This document shows, in pieces, positions 35,865 to 47,641 of a stretch of DNA of 64,000 nucleotides. A model generated the notes under the pieces. It did not search any database, was not told the DNA's origin, and saw only the letters and a program-made list of their open reading frames with translations. The position numbers and the translations under genes were made by a program. Source of the stretch: Pholis gunnellus (Eukaryota > Chordata > Actinopteri > Perciformes > Pholidae). Position 1 is the first letter of the stretch, and every line of letters begins with the position of its first letter. The DNA lies in NCBI GenBank assembly GCA_910591455.2, contig OU342821.1, positions 4,816,501 through 4,880,500 of the forward strand. Reading direction: 5' to 3'.

Positions 35865-38800
35865 GTATCATGTGTAACTTTTAGTCTTAATACTCTTTTC
35901 AACTTGATAAAAACAAACAAACAAACACAAACACCCACTAACACCTGGCATTTGAAAGGTGAAATATCAAATGGTGACAAATGACTCAGCAGTAGGTTTC
36001 AGTAGGTATTTATCAGCTCCAGCTCCAATCAGCAGTGATGGAAAAATGATACCCTGTTGGACACACACATTTCTCCGGTGCTTTCTTTGTCATCCAAGAA
36101 AAAAAATCTGTCCAAGCAGCGCTCAAATATTGTTCAAAAGTAAGGTCACACAAATAGAATAAAAAAGAAGCAACTTTCCTAACATTTTCACTGGTCACTA
36201 CCCTTGTTTTCCGGCGCGTTCATGATGTTGAACATGACACACCAGCAAAAAAATCTAAATATGAATTAAAACAGTTTTTAGTGAAATAAAGCAATGGCAC
36301 AGCTCCGAATGAAAAAATGCACAGATTCCTACAGTGCAACAGATCTCCAAAAGCAACATTCATCCTGTAGAATCAAAGGCTCTATTTGAATATTGAGCCA
36401 TAACATTACAGTTCCTGAGAAAATAAATGATTATATTAAGGCACAACATCAGCTATAATATCTCTGCAAATGTCCCTGGTTGCTGTCATGCATGAAGTAA
36501 ATAATATGGGTCATCTTTCTAGCTCCATGGAGTATCAGCTTATACACTGTTTCAGTGAACAAGCTCATTCAAATCTGCCCGGTAATCAATAGCTCTCTCT
36601 CTGACTAGAAAAATGCTTAAACCATACGCACATTGTACGTGCTTAGAACGATAAATATTCGCTTTTTCAAGCAAGGCCTCGTCCGTTAGATTCCACTGGA
36701 CATCAGGGGTCGGTCCCACGTCTTTAGTATAAATTTACTGAAATATAGCTTGATCACTTATCATGAGCTTTGCAGAGTAGGTTTGAGACTTGAAAAATGT
36801 CTTCACACTTGTAAAAAAATATTACAAGTGTAGCCTCAACACCAGAACGTGATTTATCTCAAAGTTGGCGAGAAGCTGACGGAACTGCATCAACGGACCA
36901 CGAGTGTGAGATTCGATGTCAACTAAAGAATTTGTTGGAGTCAAATTCAAGGCTAATCAAACAGAAATGCACATTGAACAGCTTGTCAATGCATACCGTA
37001 TTGTACCAAGAGAACAAATAATAAAAGGCTGTATGCTAACAAAGCCTGTGAAGGTCCTCCAGGAGGGAGTGATGCCTCCCTTTATTCTCCCGGGACTGTT
37101 TGGCAGTTATGATGCATTTACTTACTTAACTGAACAGGAATCATTTTCTTTCATCTCTGTTCATGCCCTACAGAGGATCAGTGAGATACATCTCTTACCC
37201 GTTTGAAGTACTGTTACCTGGAGACACACTGCCGGGGCTCGCCGCACTGAGCTTATTTGATATACTGAATTTCTTGTCAACTGTGGCCATCCACTCTATG
37301 CATCATGTCTCGTTTCGCGTGCGGGGGGAGAGGATATAAGGACGCGATAGTGCTATTTCTTAAAGCTACGGCTGCTGGCCCTGCCTGTTGTTGTGATGCA
37401 TTGTTACAGAGGTGGTTTTACTGTACAAACAGTACAGTCAAGGGGACCTGAGGGAGATAAGGTTCACGTTAGATAGTCATCCTTCAAAGCGTCGTTGCAT
37501 TATGACCGCCGCTATCAGGACCGCCGCTATCAGGACCATCTGAACATCAAAACGGAGTCAAGTACTTCTTATCACCAACGCAGACATTTGCAAGTACAAT
37601 AAGAAGACGTTTAACAGTTATTGTGAACATTTCAGTGAGTTGTGCGTTTTAATCCAAACGTCTATGTTATCTGAGCTGATTCTCATAGGTTCTCTTCAGG
37701 CAATATAGGTTTTGTTTTCCAATATAGGTTGGGTTAGGGTTGATAGTAAGTTCTACAGACATTACTCATGAATGACAAAAATACACTGCATTTTATTTAT
37801 AGTATACATTTGGATTTAAAGGAGTTAAAAAAAAAAAATGTCTCTAAGTACATTTTAATTGAAGATGAATCAAGGCTAAGGCAGCCAAGGACATTGTTTT
37901 TTAGACGATTCTTGATAGTTTGTGACTTAAAACTTTTACTTTAATTTTGAAGCGAGGTGTACTTATTAGGGTTGTGCACAATTCAAGACGTACGTGACAA
38001 ATAGCACTACTTCGATCCGATCCGATTCACATCCTCATTCAGTTTAATTTAATTCCTAATATCCCCATCTGTACTCAGCTTGCTACTACATTAGTGTAGC
38101 AGAGGGACATGAATCCACAGAGAGCGGTGAAAATATTCTAAATATAACGTACATTTAAACTGAAATCGATGGGGGGGGTGTTTCTTTCTGGTGGGCCTCT
38201 GTTTTAGGGGAAATACATTTTGCTGCTGCCCCATCCACAGCAGTACAGTGCTTTGCTTCCATACGGTAACTCCTTTCAACTATACACTGACTATGGGGAA
38301 GTACCTCATACAGATTATTTATTTCCTCTTCATGTACTTCATGTACATCATGTACTTTCCTGTGAATGGGATGTCCGTCCCCTCGAGAAAAACATTGAAG
38401 CCATAATAACGCAACAATGGGGCTTGTCTTTCCACCAATAGCTGCTGGCGGTTAAGAGCAGGTGTAACGTGTGATAGTAGCGCTTTATTCCAGTGCAATT
38501 AAAGTGTCACACATTTATTGTCTTAACATGTTTGCAAACATTCTTCTAATGCCTTGCTGCCCGGTGCCAGAGCATTGTTCCCTGTTGGCGTGTTGTGTAC
38601 CACCTCCGCACAGGAACAGAGTTTTTTTATAGTGTGAAAAAAAAAAAAAGAAGGATGAAAGACAACTGTGAAGATGATTGTGACACGCTCGCGAACAGAG
38701 GGTCCTTAAATTGGATCCTTAAGAGGGCTCCTCTGTCAGTAAATTATGTTTTACACAGCTTCCCTCTCCTGAAGAATTACAGTGTCAGAAATGTTATTTT

Positions 38801-39287
38801 GATGAAATCGCAAGGCTGCAAGGTCAGCCAGGCCATTAAAGGAGGCTGTTAAGACGCTCCAGCTCATTTCCATTTTGTTACATAACGTGGCCCATTTCAC
38901 ACCCTTTCATGGATCTGAGGTCAATATTGTCTGCATGTTATGTAAAATAAAAGCTCCTCGCTGCGCTCCTCGCTGCCATTATTGGCGTTGCAAGTCCACT
39001 CCAAGGAAGCGGTGAGTCTTCTAAGGTCAGTCTGCTCTTGAGCTTTGCACCTCGCTCCCTCGCAGGTTTATTCTCCAGCATTAGGGCCGAGGGGGGGCGT
39101 TCCTCATTCGTGAGCCAATTAGGGCTTGTTTATTTCACCTCCGCTGTCTAATAAATGTCACTTTCTAGTCTTAATGGCTCGGAGAGGGAGTGTGATTACA
39201 CAATGCGGGCCCGTAGGTGTGACCAAACGTGAAACGGAGGCCACGTCTTCTGCAGAGGCCCTTCATCATGTAGAGCGGCTTCATTAT
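35865..39287. other. Non-coding stretch without a supported gene
   Basis: ACACTTGTAA and TTACAAGTGT near 36808-36833 form a 10-bp inverted repeat. The open frame at 36916-37206 (96 codons) starts with ATG but has no recognised relative. Exact 15-bp duplication GACCGCCGCTATCAG occurs at 37504-37533. TAGGGTTGTGCACAATTC near 37968, followed by GATCCGATCCGATTC, resembles the end of hAT-type non-autonomous elements common in fish. Confidence 0.45.
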
Positions 39288-39302
39288 GGGGGGGGGGGGG
39301 GG
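39288..39302 (+). repeat. Poly-G run, 15 bases
   Basis: Fifteen G after TTCATTAT. It is the last of six long G-runs on the + strand. Confidence 0.95.
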
Positions 39303-40239
39303 CTATGATAATAGATGTATTTATAACACCCTACTGACCTCTGTGTACAAGTACAACGGCCGCCGCGAGGACGTAAGAATAAAAGCAGAGAAAACAAACG
39401 CCCCCAGGAGTTCATGCACTGCTTGCCTTATTTATTCAAAAGGTATTCATCCAAAATGGAGAATTTTTAAAGATTGTCTCACAACTTGTTCCTGCCAGCT
39501 TATGTCCCTTCAGACTACTTCATATTTCAGATTTCTTACCAACTGCTTTTTTTCCCTAATTGATCAAATACGACAAAAATAATGAAATTATTTTATTAAA
39601 ATTATAAAAATGTAATTATTATACAAACATTTGGATTTTATTAACTGCAGCAATAAAAAATCTAATGATATATTGTTGACCACTCAGGCTTAACAATGTA
39701 CCTGCACTCATATATGTATCACATGACTCTCTCCTTTCCAACAATGCTCCCGCGTGAAGCGTTGCATTCCAGTCTCATTATCATTGTTGCCGTTGCTTAT
39801 CAGCTGTGACATTTTACAAACGTCAATAGAATACTCTGCACCAACACATGATAATCAAGCCGATGATTTGCTCACGGCACAAAGAATAGCTCAGCAGTTT
39901 TTTTTTCATCGTGTTGTTTTGACCGGCGACTTGCATTCCAGAAATCCATACACTCAGCAGATGAAGAGGAGGTTCACATGACTAAAATAAATAGCATTTT
40001 TTTTGTTTTCATTCTTTATGATCTGATCTTCTTTAAAAGTGGATTAACACTACTTCCATGGCTTTGCTGAGATTGAACTCGAGCTTGAAAACTGTCAAAA
40101 TAGTTTCAGTTCTTCAAGTAACCTTCACACATATTTTTATATAGAAGTGAGACAAAATCGTCGGTGTGTAAGTCTTAAGTCTTGGCTATGCAGTAAAGTC
40201 CCAAGTCATGTCCAGTAATTCAAGTCCTGAAGAAGAAAC
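39303..40239. other. Non-coding stretch, nothing recognised
   Basis: AT-rich; no splice-bounded open frame or repeat landmark. Confidence 0.5.
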
Positions 40240-40434
40240 GTGATGCTTACAGCTGCTTGTCACGTGGCTCGTTAGTCACTCACTCGTTAACTTGACTGAA
40301 TTAAGACTCCCTTGACGTCAACCACGCTCTTGTCCTAAACCTAACTAGGTGGCTTTGTTGCCTAGACCTAACTTCCTGTGAAAATGGAAGTTTATTTTGA
40401 AAAGACACCATGCATATAAGGAGCATTGACACGC
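40240..40434 (+). repeat. Dispersed repeat family E, copy 3 (5' part, interrupted)
   Basis: Landmarks are GGCTCGTTAGTCACTCACTC, CTAAACCTAACTAGG, CCTAACTTCCTGTGAAAATG and GGAAGTTTATTTTGAAAAGA, ending GCATTGACACGC. The family resumes at 41002 after the solo LTR, with TAGAGCGTC, GACCAAGCGT and GAGAATGTGT, in the same order seen uninterrupted in copy 1 at 12201-12460. Confidence 0.75.
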
Positions 40435-41001
40435 TGTTACGCCCCCTGACTTAACAATGCCTCTTTTCTGGTAGAGAGCTCTGTTTGTCTTGCAGGTCTG
40501 CCACGCCCCTTGCTGATCACTGAAGCTCCCACACCTGAGAGTCGTCATCTCATCAGTGTTTCCCGGCCCCCGTTTTGTTCACTCTGGGCCTGTGGCACTG
40601 TGGGTGTTGTTGTTGTTGTTGTTGTTGTTGCTGCTGCTACCACCAAGAGCATTGGTACTGCCATACCTTGGGTTCGAACTTAGTGGAGGCTTTGTCGGGG
40701 TTCTCTGCCTTTGTTTTGTGGCTAGCTAGGGAGTTCAGTATTGTTTTGTTTGTTCGTAGGCCAGCTGACCTCTTCTTTTCCAGTTAGTATGGGGGTTTTG
40801 TTTATTATGTTGGCCTTAGAGACCCTGACGGCTACGCTTCCTTATTTAGTGTGTTCGTTCCTGTTCATCTATACTGTGAATAAATGTATCTAATTGCCTC
40901 TGCCTTATCCTCTTGGTTTTTGTTAAACTCTTGTCAAGGTTTTTCATCACCTTTTATGTTACTTCCTGTGTACCCCTAGGCACACTATATAGGCCGTAAC
41001 A
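40435..41001 (+). mobile_element. Solo LTR, 567 bp, with exact target-site duplication
   Basis: It begins TGTTACGCCC and ends GGCCGTAACA, which are reverse-complementary at 9 of 10 positions with TG...CA ends. The five bases CACGC occur directly before it (40430-40434) and directly after it (41002-41006), an exact target-site duplication. An AATAAA signal is at 40879-40884, on the same strand. The interior holds the GTT repeat at 40605-40639. There is no internal coding region, so this is the product of recombination between the two LTRs of a full element. It interrupts a family E repeat. The superfamily (Gypsy, ERV or other) cannot be fixed from the LTR alone. Confidence 0.88.
40605..40639. 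repeat. (GTT)n/(CTG)n microsatellite inside the solo LTR
   Basis: About nine GTT units followed by three CTG-type units. It probably expanded from an LTR-internal seed. Confidence 0.95.
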
Positions 41002-41090
41002 CACGCTGTAGAGCGTCATAACTTGAAACTTATGGCCACCGACCAAGCGTTGGGTGTGAGAATGTGTTGTTTTCTCTGCAACCTTGAAAA
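41002..41090 (+). repeat. Dispersed repeat family E, copy 3 (3' part)
   Basis: It continues family E after the LTR: CACGCTGTAGAGCGTCATAA, CACCGACCAAGCGT, GTGAGAATGTGT. The first five bases are the duplicated target. Confidence 0.7.
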
Positions 41091-41288
41091 CAATAGAGAG
41101 GAAACTACTTCAGAAACAGGCTGAGCAACCCGTTCGCATTGCCAAAGCATAAAATAACTCAGCTTGCTCGCTTATTTAATGTGTCTATGCTACTCATCCA
41201 CCCGCAACATTACGCATAGAGCAGCTAACGTAGTATAATGACTTTTATCCAGGAGTGTCTTTAGTCACGTTAGTCGCTAGTCAAGTGA

Positions 41289-41716
41289 GCCGTGACTTCC
41301 CCCCCATTGGTTTGTGGTTTTTAAGTCTTGAGTTTGCCGTCGCCATCTCGGATTACGGCCGCTGCCATGTTTTTTTGCCACCAATGAATGGAAGTGACCG
41401 TATTTGGAATGCAGGGGAGTTATGCACGGACGCCGTATATATGGTCCCTGGTAGCAGCAGCGACCTGTCAATCACAGTAAGCCCACCCTAAAGCATATAC
41501 TCTGCTCTACTCTGGTATATTTTACTGTAAATGGACCATAGTTTACGAAATGAACATCATGCTGTATTGAAGAAGACTTGAAACTAGAGATTGAGACCAT
41601 AAACTCATGTTTACTGAGGTAATAAATCAAGGGAGAAGGAGTCATTTTCTCATAGACTTCTATACAATCTAACTTATTTTTGCAGCGGGAGGAGTCGCCC
41701 CCTGATGGACATGAAC
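41289..41716 (+). repeat. Dispersed repeat family A, copy 2
   Basis: Shares ATTGGTTTGTGGTTTTTAAG, GCCATCTCGGATTACGGCC, GACCTGTCAATCACA, GAACATCATGCTGTATTGAA, GACTTGAAACTAGAGATTGA and GGAGTCGCCCCCTGATGG in order with the other copies. The 5' and 3' ends are approximate. Confidence 0.88.
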
Positions 41717-43679
41717 AATTAAGAATTAAGAACAAATAAAGATAATAGTGACTAATTGAATGCAGAAGCACATAGATACATGTTTTGTGTGTATGCTTAA
41801 ACCAAGCCAAGGGAAGCTCGTTTCACCAGAGCCCATACTGAGAAGGCCCAATTACCTGGATACAGGAAAACAAACAACCCTTTCTTAACAATCCCCTGCT
41901 GCGATTTAGGGGATAAAAAAAAAAAAAAATGACGAGAGATACAGCCCATCCCTGTAAGTGATCAGTAAAATCTTGACATCAGCTGGAAAATGTGCTTAAA
42001 AAAAAGCTCTGATGCGGTCACGTCTATTAGATAGAGATAAAAGCCAAGGCCTAGATAATGTGAATTGTTTAATTTCTGTGATTAAACGAGCCTCGCTAAA
42101 ACAGTTTTTCACGAGCCGTTATCCATAACAATGAGCTGGCGATGTACTATCTGCAAAATTAAATCATGGTATTGTAAAGCCGGAGCGAAAATGACCTCAA
42201 AGTCAGAGTGAGAGCACCGCCGAATGCTTAATTAGGCGGTTAGTGTTGGCAAGCTCGCAGGCTAAATAATGGCGATGGTGTGGATCCAAAACAGGAGCAA
42301 ACATTTTGCAGAGCTTTCAGCTGTAAACCTTGCCGAGGCTGCCAAAGGGCTCTCTGTCCCAAACAGCCTAACTGCTGGGTATTGTACCACCCACGTACTG
42401 ACTAAAGATCTCTCTCTAGCTTTATCTCACCCTCATCAAACTGATTCCACAACGCTTTACTGCCATGGTGTTTTCAAATGTTGGAAAAAGCAAATACGTA
42501 TGAATTCATTACACACGGCAGGAAAAAGTTGAATAAATGAGTGGAGAAACATAACAAATGCAGATTTCTTTCATACAGGGCACGAAAGGTCAAAGCATGA
42601 AAATTATATGATTTATATGTTAAGCCTGTATCATAAAGCAAGTTCAACTCCGTTGAGTTCTAAATTAGCAACAACACCATCAGAACTGTACGTAGGTAAT
42701 TAAACTCCAGCAACACTTGTAGTGTGCAGTAGCTTTATTGTCAGGTGAATGCCTTCATCAGAATCACAATGAAACACATTACTAAGAATATTTAAATAGG
42801 GCTTAAAAAAAACTCGCATACAACCACCCACACATCAGCTAATGGGCCAGATAGGATGGGTACCCGGTTATGCGGCTTCAGGTCAATCCCATGCCCGGGC
42901 TGGCAGAGAGAGGTGCGTCCAATAAAGGACAGCAGTGACGCCATATTCTGGAGAATAAACAGGAGAAGTGCATCTAAAGTGACAGGAGTCAGATTTCTGC
43001 ACAAGAGGTCTTACCCCCACAGTGTGCTATATACATTTAAATGTCTTCAAAATACAAAAGCTAAAATAGAATTTGATAAAAAAAAAATTGTTGCAATAAC
43101 AGTTGCACTCTTTTTTCAATTATCCCCAATAAGGAGAGAGCGTATACGGCCGCATTTGGCCGCCTAGAGAAAAGGCGCTGCACCCGGCGCCGGACACACG
43201 CTATCATAACAATGAACAACGGAACACACTGAATGATGCTGTTATGCTTTTTTCCCCGTACACATTGTGTCGCCTTGCTCTAACGTTACGGCTGTCAGAT
43301 TGAATGGTGACAAGCTCATCCGTAAAAAAAAGTATAAAAGCAGACATCCTTCATTTGGTGCTCATGGTTAAAGTAGTATTGTAAGCGACGAGTGTGTATG
43401 ATAAGGAATAAATCAGTCCAACTCATTCTGGGTTTTACTCATAACTTTAGACAAGTTTCAACACCGGACAAGCCAAGACCACGCTGTCCTCCAACTCTCC
43501 TTCTTCTCCTGTTCCTTAACCCTATAACCTCCAGCTGCCTGAACAGCGCCAACTAGTGGTCATATCTGCTATCAGATCATCAACTTAACATAACTATAGA
43601 TACGAAATATGTGTACACAAGATGAAAGACTTATATTCGATATCATACTAAACTTACGTTTGCACACGTATCATTTTGT
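41717..43679. other. Non-coding stretch; possible conserved and TE-tail segments
   Basis: A-run at about 41907-41920. The segment 42040-42260 has homeobox-type motifs (GCTTAATTAGGCGG near 42226) and balanced composition that looks like conserved non-coding sequence, though I cannot test conservation. On the minus strand, 42700-42790 reads CTGATGAAGGCATTCACCTG followed by ACAATAAAG, typical of the 3' end of a fish retroelement; family unknown. GC-rich CGGCCGCATTTGGCCG near 43148 can form a small hairpin. Confidence 0.35.
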
Positions 43680-43724
43680 TGAAAACTGTGTTTACGTAAT
43701 TATGTTTACATCACACAGTTTTCA
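43680..43724. repeat. Perfect 12-bp inverted repeat, 21-base spacer
   Basis: TGAAAACTGTGT at 43680-43691 pairs with ACACAGTTTTCA at 43713-43724. The spacer contains TTACGTAATTATG. Confidence 0.93.
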
Positions 43725-43910
43725 CTCTGACAATATTGTGGTCACAGAAGCATTAGGAAAAGAAGCGCTCAGAGCACTTTTTCGTTGAAACGCTGGTTTA
43801 AAGGGCTCCCTTACTGCCCTGCGGCCACTGTTCTCCAGGGAAAAGACCCTATGTGGACCCTTCGAAAAAGTAGTATAAATTGCATGATATATGGCTTAGA
43901 GTGGGAGAGG

Positions 43911-44055
43911 GATGTGGTGGATGGGTCAAACACGTCAGTCATCAGTTATGTGACTCGTTTGTCACTCGCTAGTCACTTCCTGCGGAGATGGAAGTTTATT
44001 TTAAATAGACACGAGTGGAAACTGACACACTGCAGATGACAAACTGAAGCTAAAG
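43911..44055 (+). repeat. Dispersed repeat family E, copy 4
   Basis: GTGGTGGATGGGTCAAACAC, TGACTCGTTTGTCACTCGCT, CACTTCCTGCGGAGATGGAA and GTTTATTTTAAATAGACACG match copies 1 and 3. It carries only one arm of the inverted repeat of copy 1. Confidence 0.7.
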
Positions 44056-45309
44056 GGGTATGTAGAGGTTTTTTTTTAACAGTCGAGAGTGAGAGTGTGT
44101 TGCAATAGAACGGAAAACCATAGAATTGTGTGCAAGAACAGGTGAGGTCTATCTGACAGGTCTATCTGAGTGTGGATGGCTTCTTTTCAGCAAAAAAAAC
44201 AACAATGGGTTCATGATTTCCAATTATCATCTCGCTGAGTCTGGAAAAGAGATGTGATACTTACAAAGTTATCCTGAGCTGCAGTGATAGCACAATGGTG
44301 TCAAAGCATCTACATTGTTAGGAAACCAGTCCAGAATACAATAAATGAATGGCAAAGAAGTAAAAGGAACCCAGCACAATGAATGACATAAACACACAGT
44401 ATGGCGTTTGCCATTCTGTGTGAATGGTATGAAAAGTGAATAAAAAAGCCCGTCACACAGAAACAACCTTACATATAAAAATGTTTGAGGGTCTTTAAAT
44501 AATACAAATATTGAGGATGAGGCCCGTTTATCCTCAGTGGAAACTGTGCTCGTGAGAGCTGTTAGTGACAGACTGTCAGTCCTCCCACATGCTAAATATT
44601 CACATTTAGAGGTAAAGTTAGAGCCAGGCTGCTGTGAGTTTGTACATACCCTATATGTGTGCATAAGTCTTCATATCTGAGCTTCTTCTCGCAGCTTATG
44701 TGCTCCGTAGGGAGAACTCCTCAATATGTTTTTAGTGAGCCGCTGTCAGCTGGCTGGAGCCTCCAGATAAGGGCTGTTATGTGTTGTGTAGTTAGTGTTT
44801 AAGTATTGCTGTTCTCTACAGCTCCCCGTGTCACAGTGTTATCTGAAGGGTCCCAGCGAGCTCCTCCGGCTCGCCTCTCCGGGTCGCGGTAATGAGAGAG
44901 GATAATTACTGCTCACACTTTTGCAAATGGAACAGCAGGACGATAGAGGGCGTCTCTAATGAAGCCCTCCGCTGCCACCGCGTCGTATACACACTCACAC
45001 ACGCATACCGTTAAAGGGCGTGATTATGACAAACGTCGATGCCGCTATTTGTCTCCTCGGACCTTAGGTACGGGTAATATGTATTCCATAACGCTCTGAG
45101 ACTTGATGTTCGACCTGCACTTCGATCTGTTTTGTTGTTGTTGTAATTGTGCAAACAAAACCAGGAAGAATGGTTGACTCATCATTTCTATTAGCTTCAT
45201 TCATTTATACAAGACTATTCTCCCACAGAAAAAAAAAGAGAGAATCAGTTATTTTCAGTGCCTCAAAATAAAATATTTTCATATCCAAGTGACAATTTGT
45301 GCTTAGTCA
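44056..45309. other. Non-coding stretch without a supported gene
   Basis: Direct 13-bp near-duplication AGGTCTATCTGAC/AGGTCTATCTGAG at about 44144-44169. The minus-strand frame at 44269-44664 (131 codons) is cysteine-rich by chance and has no domain I recognise. Confidence 0.5.
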
Positions 45310-45765
45310 TCATAGATTGTATTTAAGTAGTGGACGTAGTCATCCTGACATCACCCTTTGGTTTGTGGTTTATCGCCATCTTGGATTATGGCCGTCGCCA
45401 TCCTGGCTTTTTTGCAAACGGTAAAAGGGAGTGACCATATTTTGGATGGCGAAGGAGTGACCTAGGGACGCCATATACACGACTCTGGTAGCAACCTGTC
45501 AATCACAAGGTAGCCCCGCCCGAAAGCATATTCGGCTATATGGTCTATTTTACTCTAAATGGACCATCATTTACAAATAGAACATCATGTTGTGTTGAAG
45601 AAGACTTGAATCTAGAGATTTAGATCATATAATGTTTACTGAGGAAATAAATCAAGTGACAAGTATGGTCATGTTCTGATTAACTTCCATACAATCGGAT
45701 TTATTTTCTCTTTTGCAACCAGAGGAGTCGCCACCTGCTGGTCAGTAGAGAATATGCATGTTTAA
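45310..45765 (+). repeat. Dispersed repeat family A, copy 3 (most complete 5' end)
   Basis: It opens CATAGATTGTATTTAAGTAG, TGGACGTAGTCATCCTGACA and TTGGTTTGTGG, then GCCATCTTGGATTATGGCC, AACCTGTCAATCACAAGGTA, GTAGCCCCGCCCGAAAGC, CTCTAAATGGACCATCATTT and GGAGTCGCCACCTGCTGG. With the inverted copy 4 it defines the family's 5' end as CATAGA-CTG/TTG-TAT. Confidence 0.9.
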
Positions 45766-46463
45766 GACAATGGCTTTGCCGCCTTGTAGTTGTGATGGAA
45801 GTGAAGGAGAAAGTCAGGTGATGTTATTATAGATCTACAGATGTACACACTTTGAGAATCACTGATCTAGAAATCGCGTTGCATTTAATTTACCTGCTAC
45901 ACTTAGCCAGAAAAAATAAATGTTTTAATACATCCTGGGTTTTTATTTTTGTAGTTTTTGATCATCATTCATGTGGCTGCGGGTCGAAGTGAACACAAGT
46001 TTAATTCCAATTATGTCAACCATAATAAAAGCTAGGATTTTCAGTAACATTTGATTGTTAACCTCTGTCACACATTGCGTGAATTAAAAGCTGTCTTATA
46101 AATACTATTTACGATGCCCCATGGACTCTGTTGTGTAGCTCTCTTAACCCAGGACATTATGTCCAAAACTGTGGAAATAGCTTTGGCCATCACCCCAGTA
46201 TGTAAAAACAGAATTTTACTTTGGGGACTAATCTCAAATAGTGGACTATTTTACAAGCAGAACTCCCTGCAGCCCCGTATCCAAGTAATTAAGTTGGTGA
46301 GCATAATATCATCACAGCCAAAACTCTGATAATAAGGCCAAGGTTGTAAAAAGAAAAAAAAAACTGAATTCCACTCAATGAAGTCTCATCTCATTTCATT
46401 TAGTTGATGATAAGGAATGCGCTTGAAAACTGCCTCTTTGACCTTGGGCTCCCATCAAACCTG
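45766..46463. other. Non-coding stretch, nothing recognised
   Basis: AT-rich; no splice-bounded open frame. Confidence 0.5.
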
Positions 46464-46479
46464 CCCCCCCCCCCCCCCC
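46464..46479 (-). repeat. Poly-C run, 16 bases (G on minus strand)
   Basis: Sixteen C after AAACCTG. First of two C-runs 186 bases apart; both have the opposite strand polarity to the six G-runs upstream. Confidence 0.95.
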
Positions 46480-46664
46480 TGTCGTCCTTCTCTACCTGTG
46501 AGTAGAGGACAAACATTGGAGCGAGCCAGAAAAAAAACAAAAGAAAAGACAGAGGGGGAGACGGAGCACTTTGTCAGATCAGCTAATTGAGTATTTGGCC
46601 GTAAGCGGCGGACATTTATAAGACCCCTTCCTCCAGGCCTGCCCATCTTACTCCCATTCCTCTG

Positions 46665-46682
46665 CCCCCCCCCCCCCCCCCC
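46665..46682 (-). repeat. Poly-C run, 18 bases (G on minus strand)
   Basis: Eighteen C after CCTCTG. The minus-strand polyglycine frame at 46455-46775 is an artefact of both runs. Confidence 0.95.
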
Positions 46683-47532
46683 GTCCAGCTGTGTGCTACT
46701 GTGACACGGCTCTGTCACCCCAGTTCCTGTACATACACCCCCCCCTCCTCCTCCTGCCTCTTCCTCATTCATCACAGCAGAGTGATTCCCGGGTTTTAAG
46801 GGGATGTGATAAAGCTGTTTGCAGGCCCCACTGTGGACACAGCAGGACCCCTCCAGGCTAAAGTGCCCTGATCAATCAAAAGCCCTTTGGGGTCAAACTG
46901 CCCTTCTGGTTTCACCACTCAAGGAAACAGCACCACAACTTGACAAAAATTAAATTAAATGAAAGCGACAAAACACAACACTCGCTGATGCACACAAAAT
47001 AATTTCCCACCCTCCAGTTTTGTTACTAATCTCAGCTGTTGTGCCCGTTTTGGCCAACTCAACTCTTTTATTGTGTTTTTTTTTGTGCAGCAGGAAGCTA
47101 CTTCATCTTTGTTGAGGATGACAATTAGAGGGGCCACCAATGTGTAATCAGAGTGAGTGGCCCAGAATCATAATAAGAGTCTCCGCTGTCTCCTGCTCTT
47201 CTCCATTTGAACAGCTGTGACTCCAGCAGTGCTCTTGGCAGGCTCCATCCCCGGCTGCCTCATTTACTTGCAGCCTCTGAAGTATTAGTTTGGAACAGTG
47301 CGTACCTCAAACAACTGCAGATATTCGTGGTGTTGTTTTTTAAACCGGCTTCTAGATTTTGGGGTTTTTTTGCTTCTTTTTTTTTTTTTACTGGTCCCCA
47401 GGTTTTCTAATAGCTACATTAGTGTTATTTCTTTTGGCAGGGACACAAAACTGCAAATATTTATTCCTATTCAATTCAGTCGAAGACTGTGAGAATACAA
47501 GAATACGTGTTTCCTAAAGACCAAGATCTTTC
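46683..47532. other. Non-coding stretch, nothing recognised
   Basis: T-rich segment near 47360-47390. No exon or repeat call. Confidence 0.5.
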
Positions 47533-47641
47533 TTATGTTGATATGATGGGATACTTTATGTTGATGTGATGGCAAACATTATGTTGATATGATGGTATAC
47601 TTTATGTTGATGGTATACTTATTGTAGATATGATGGGATTT
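47533..47641. repeat. Minisatellite, ~23-bp unit, about 5 copies
   Basis: Imperfect tandem copies of TATGTTGATATGATGG plus an ATACTT-type tail. One copy has CAAACAT in place of ATACTT, one lost four bases, and the last is diverged. AT-rich, non-coding. Confidence 0.9.

Noticed and set aside
36916..37206. ATG-initiated 96-codon frame
   Set aside because: No conserved motif; the best acceptor lies inside the frame rather than before it.
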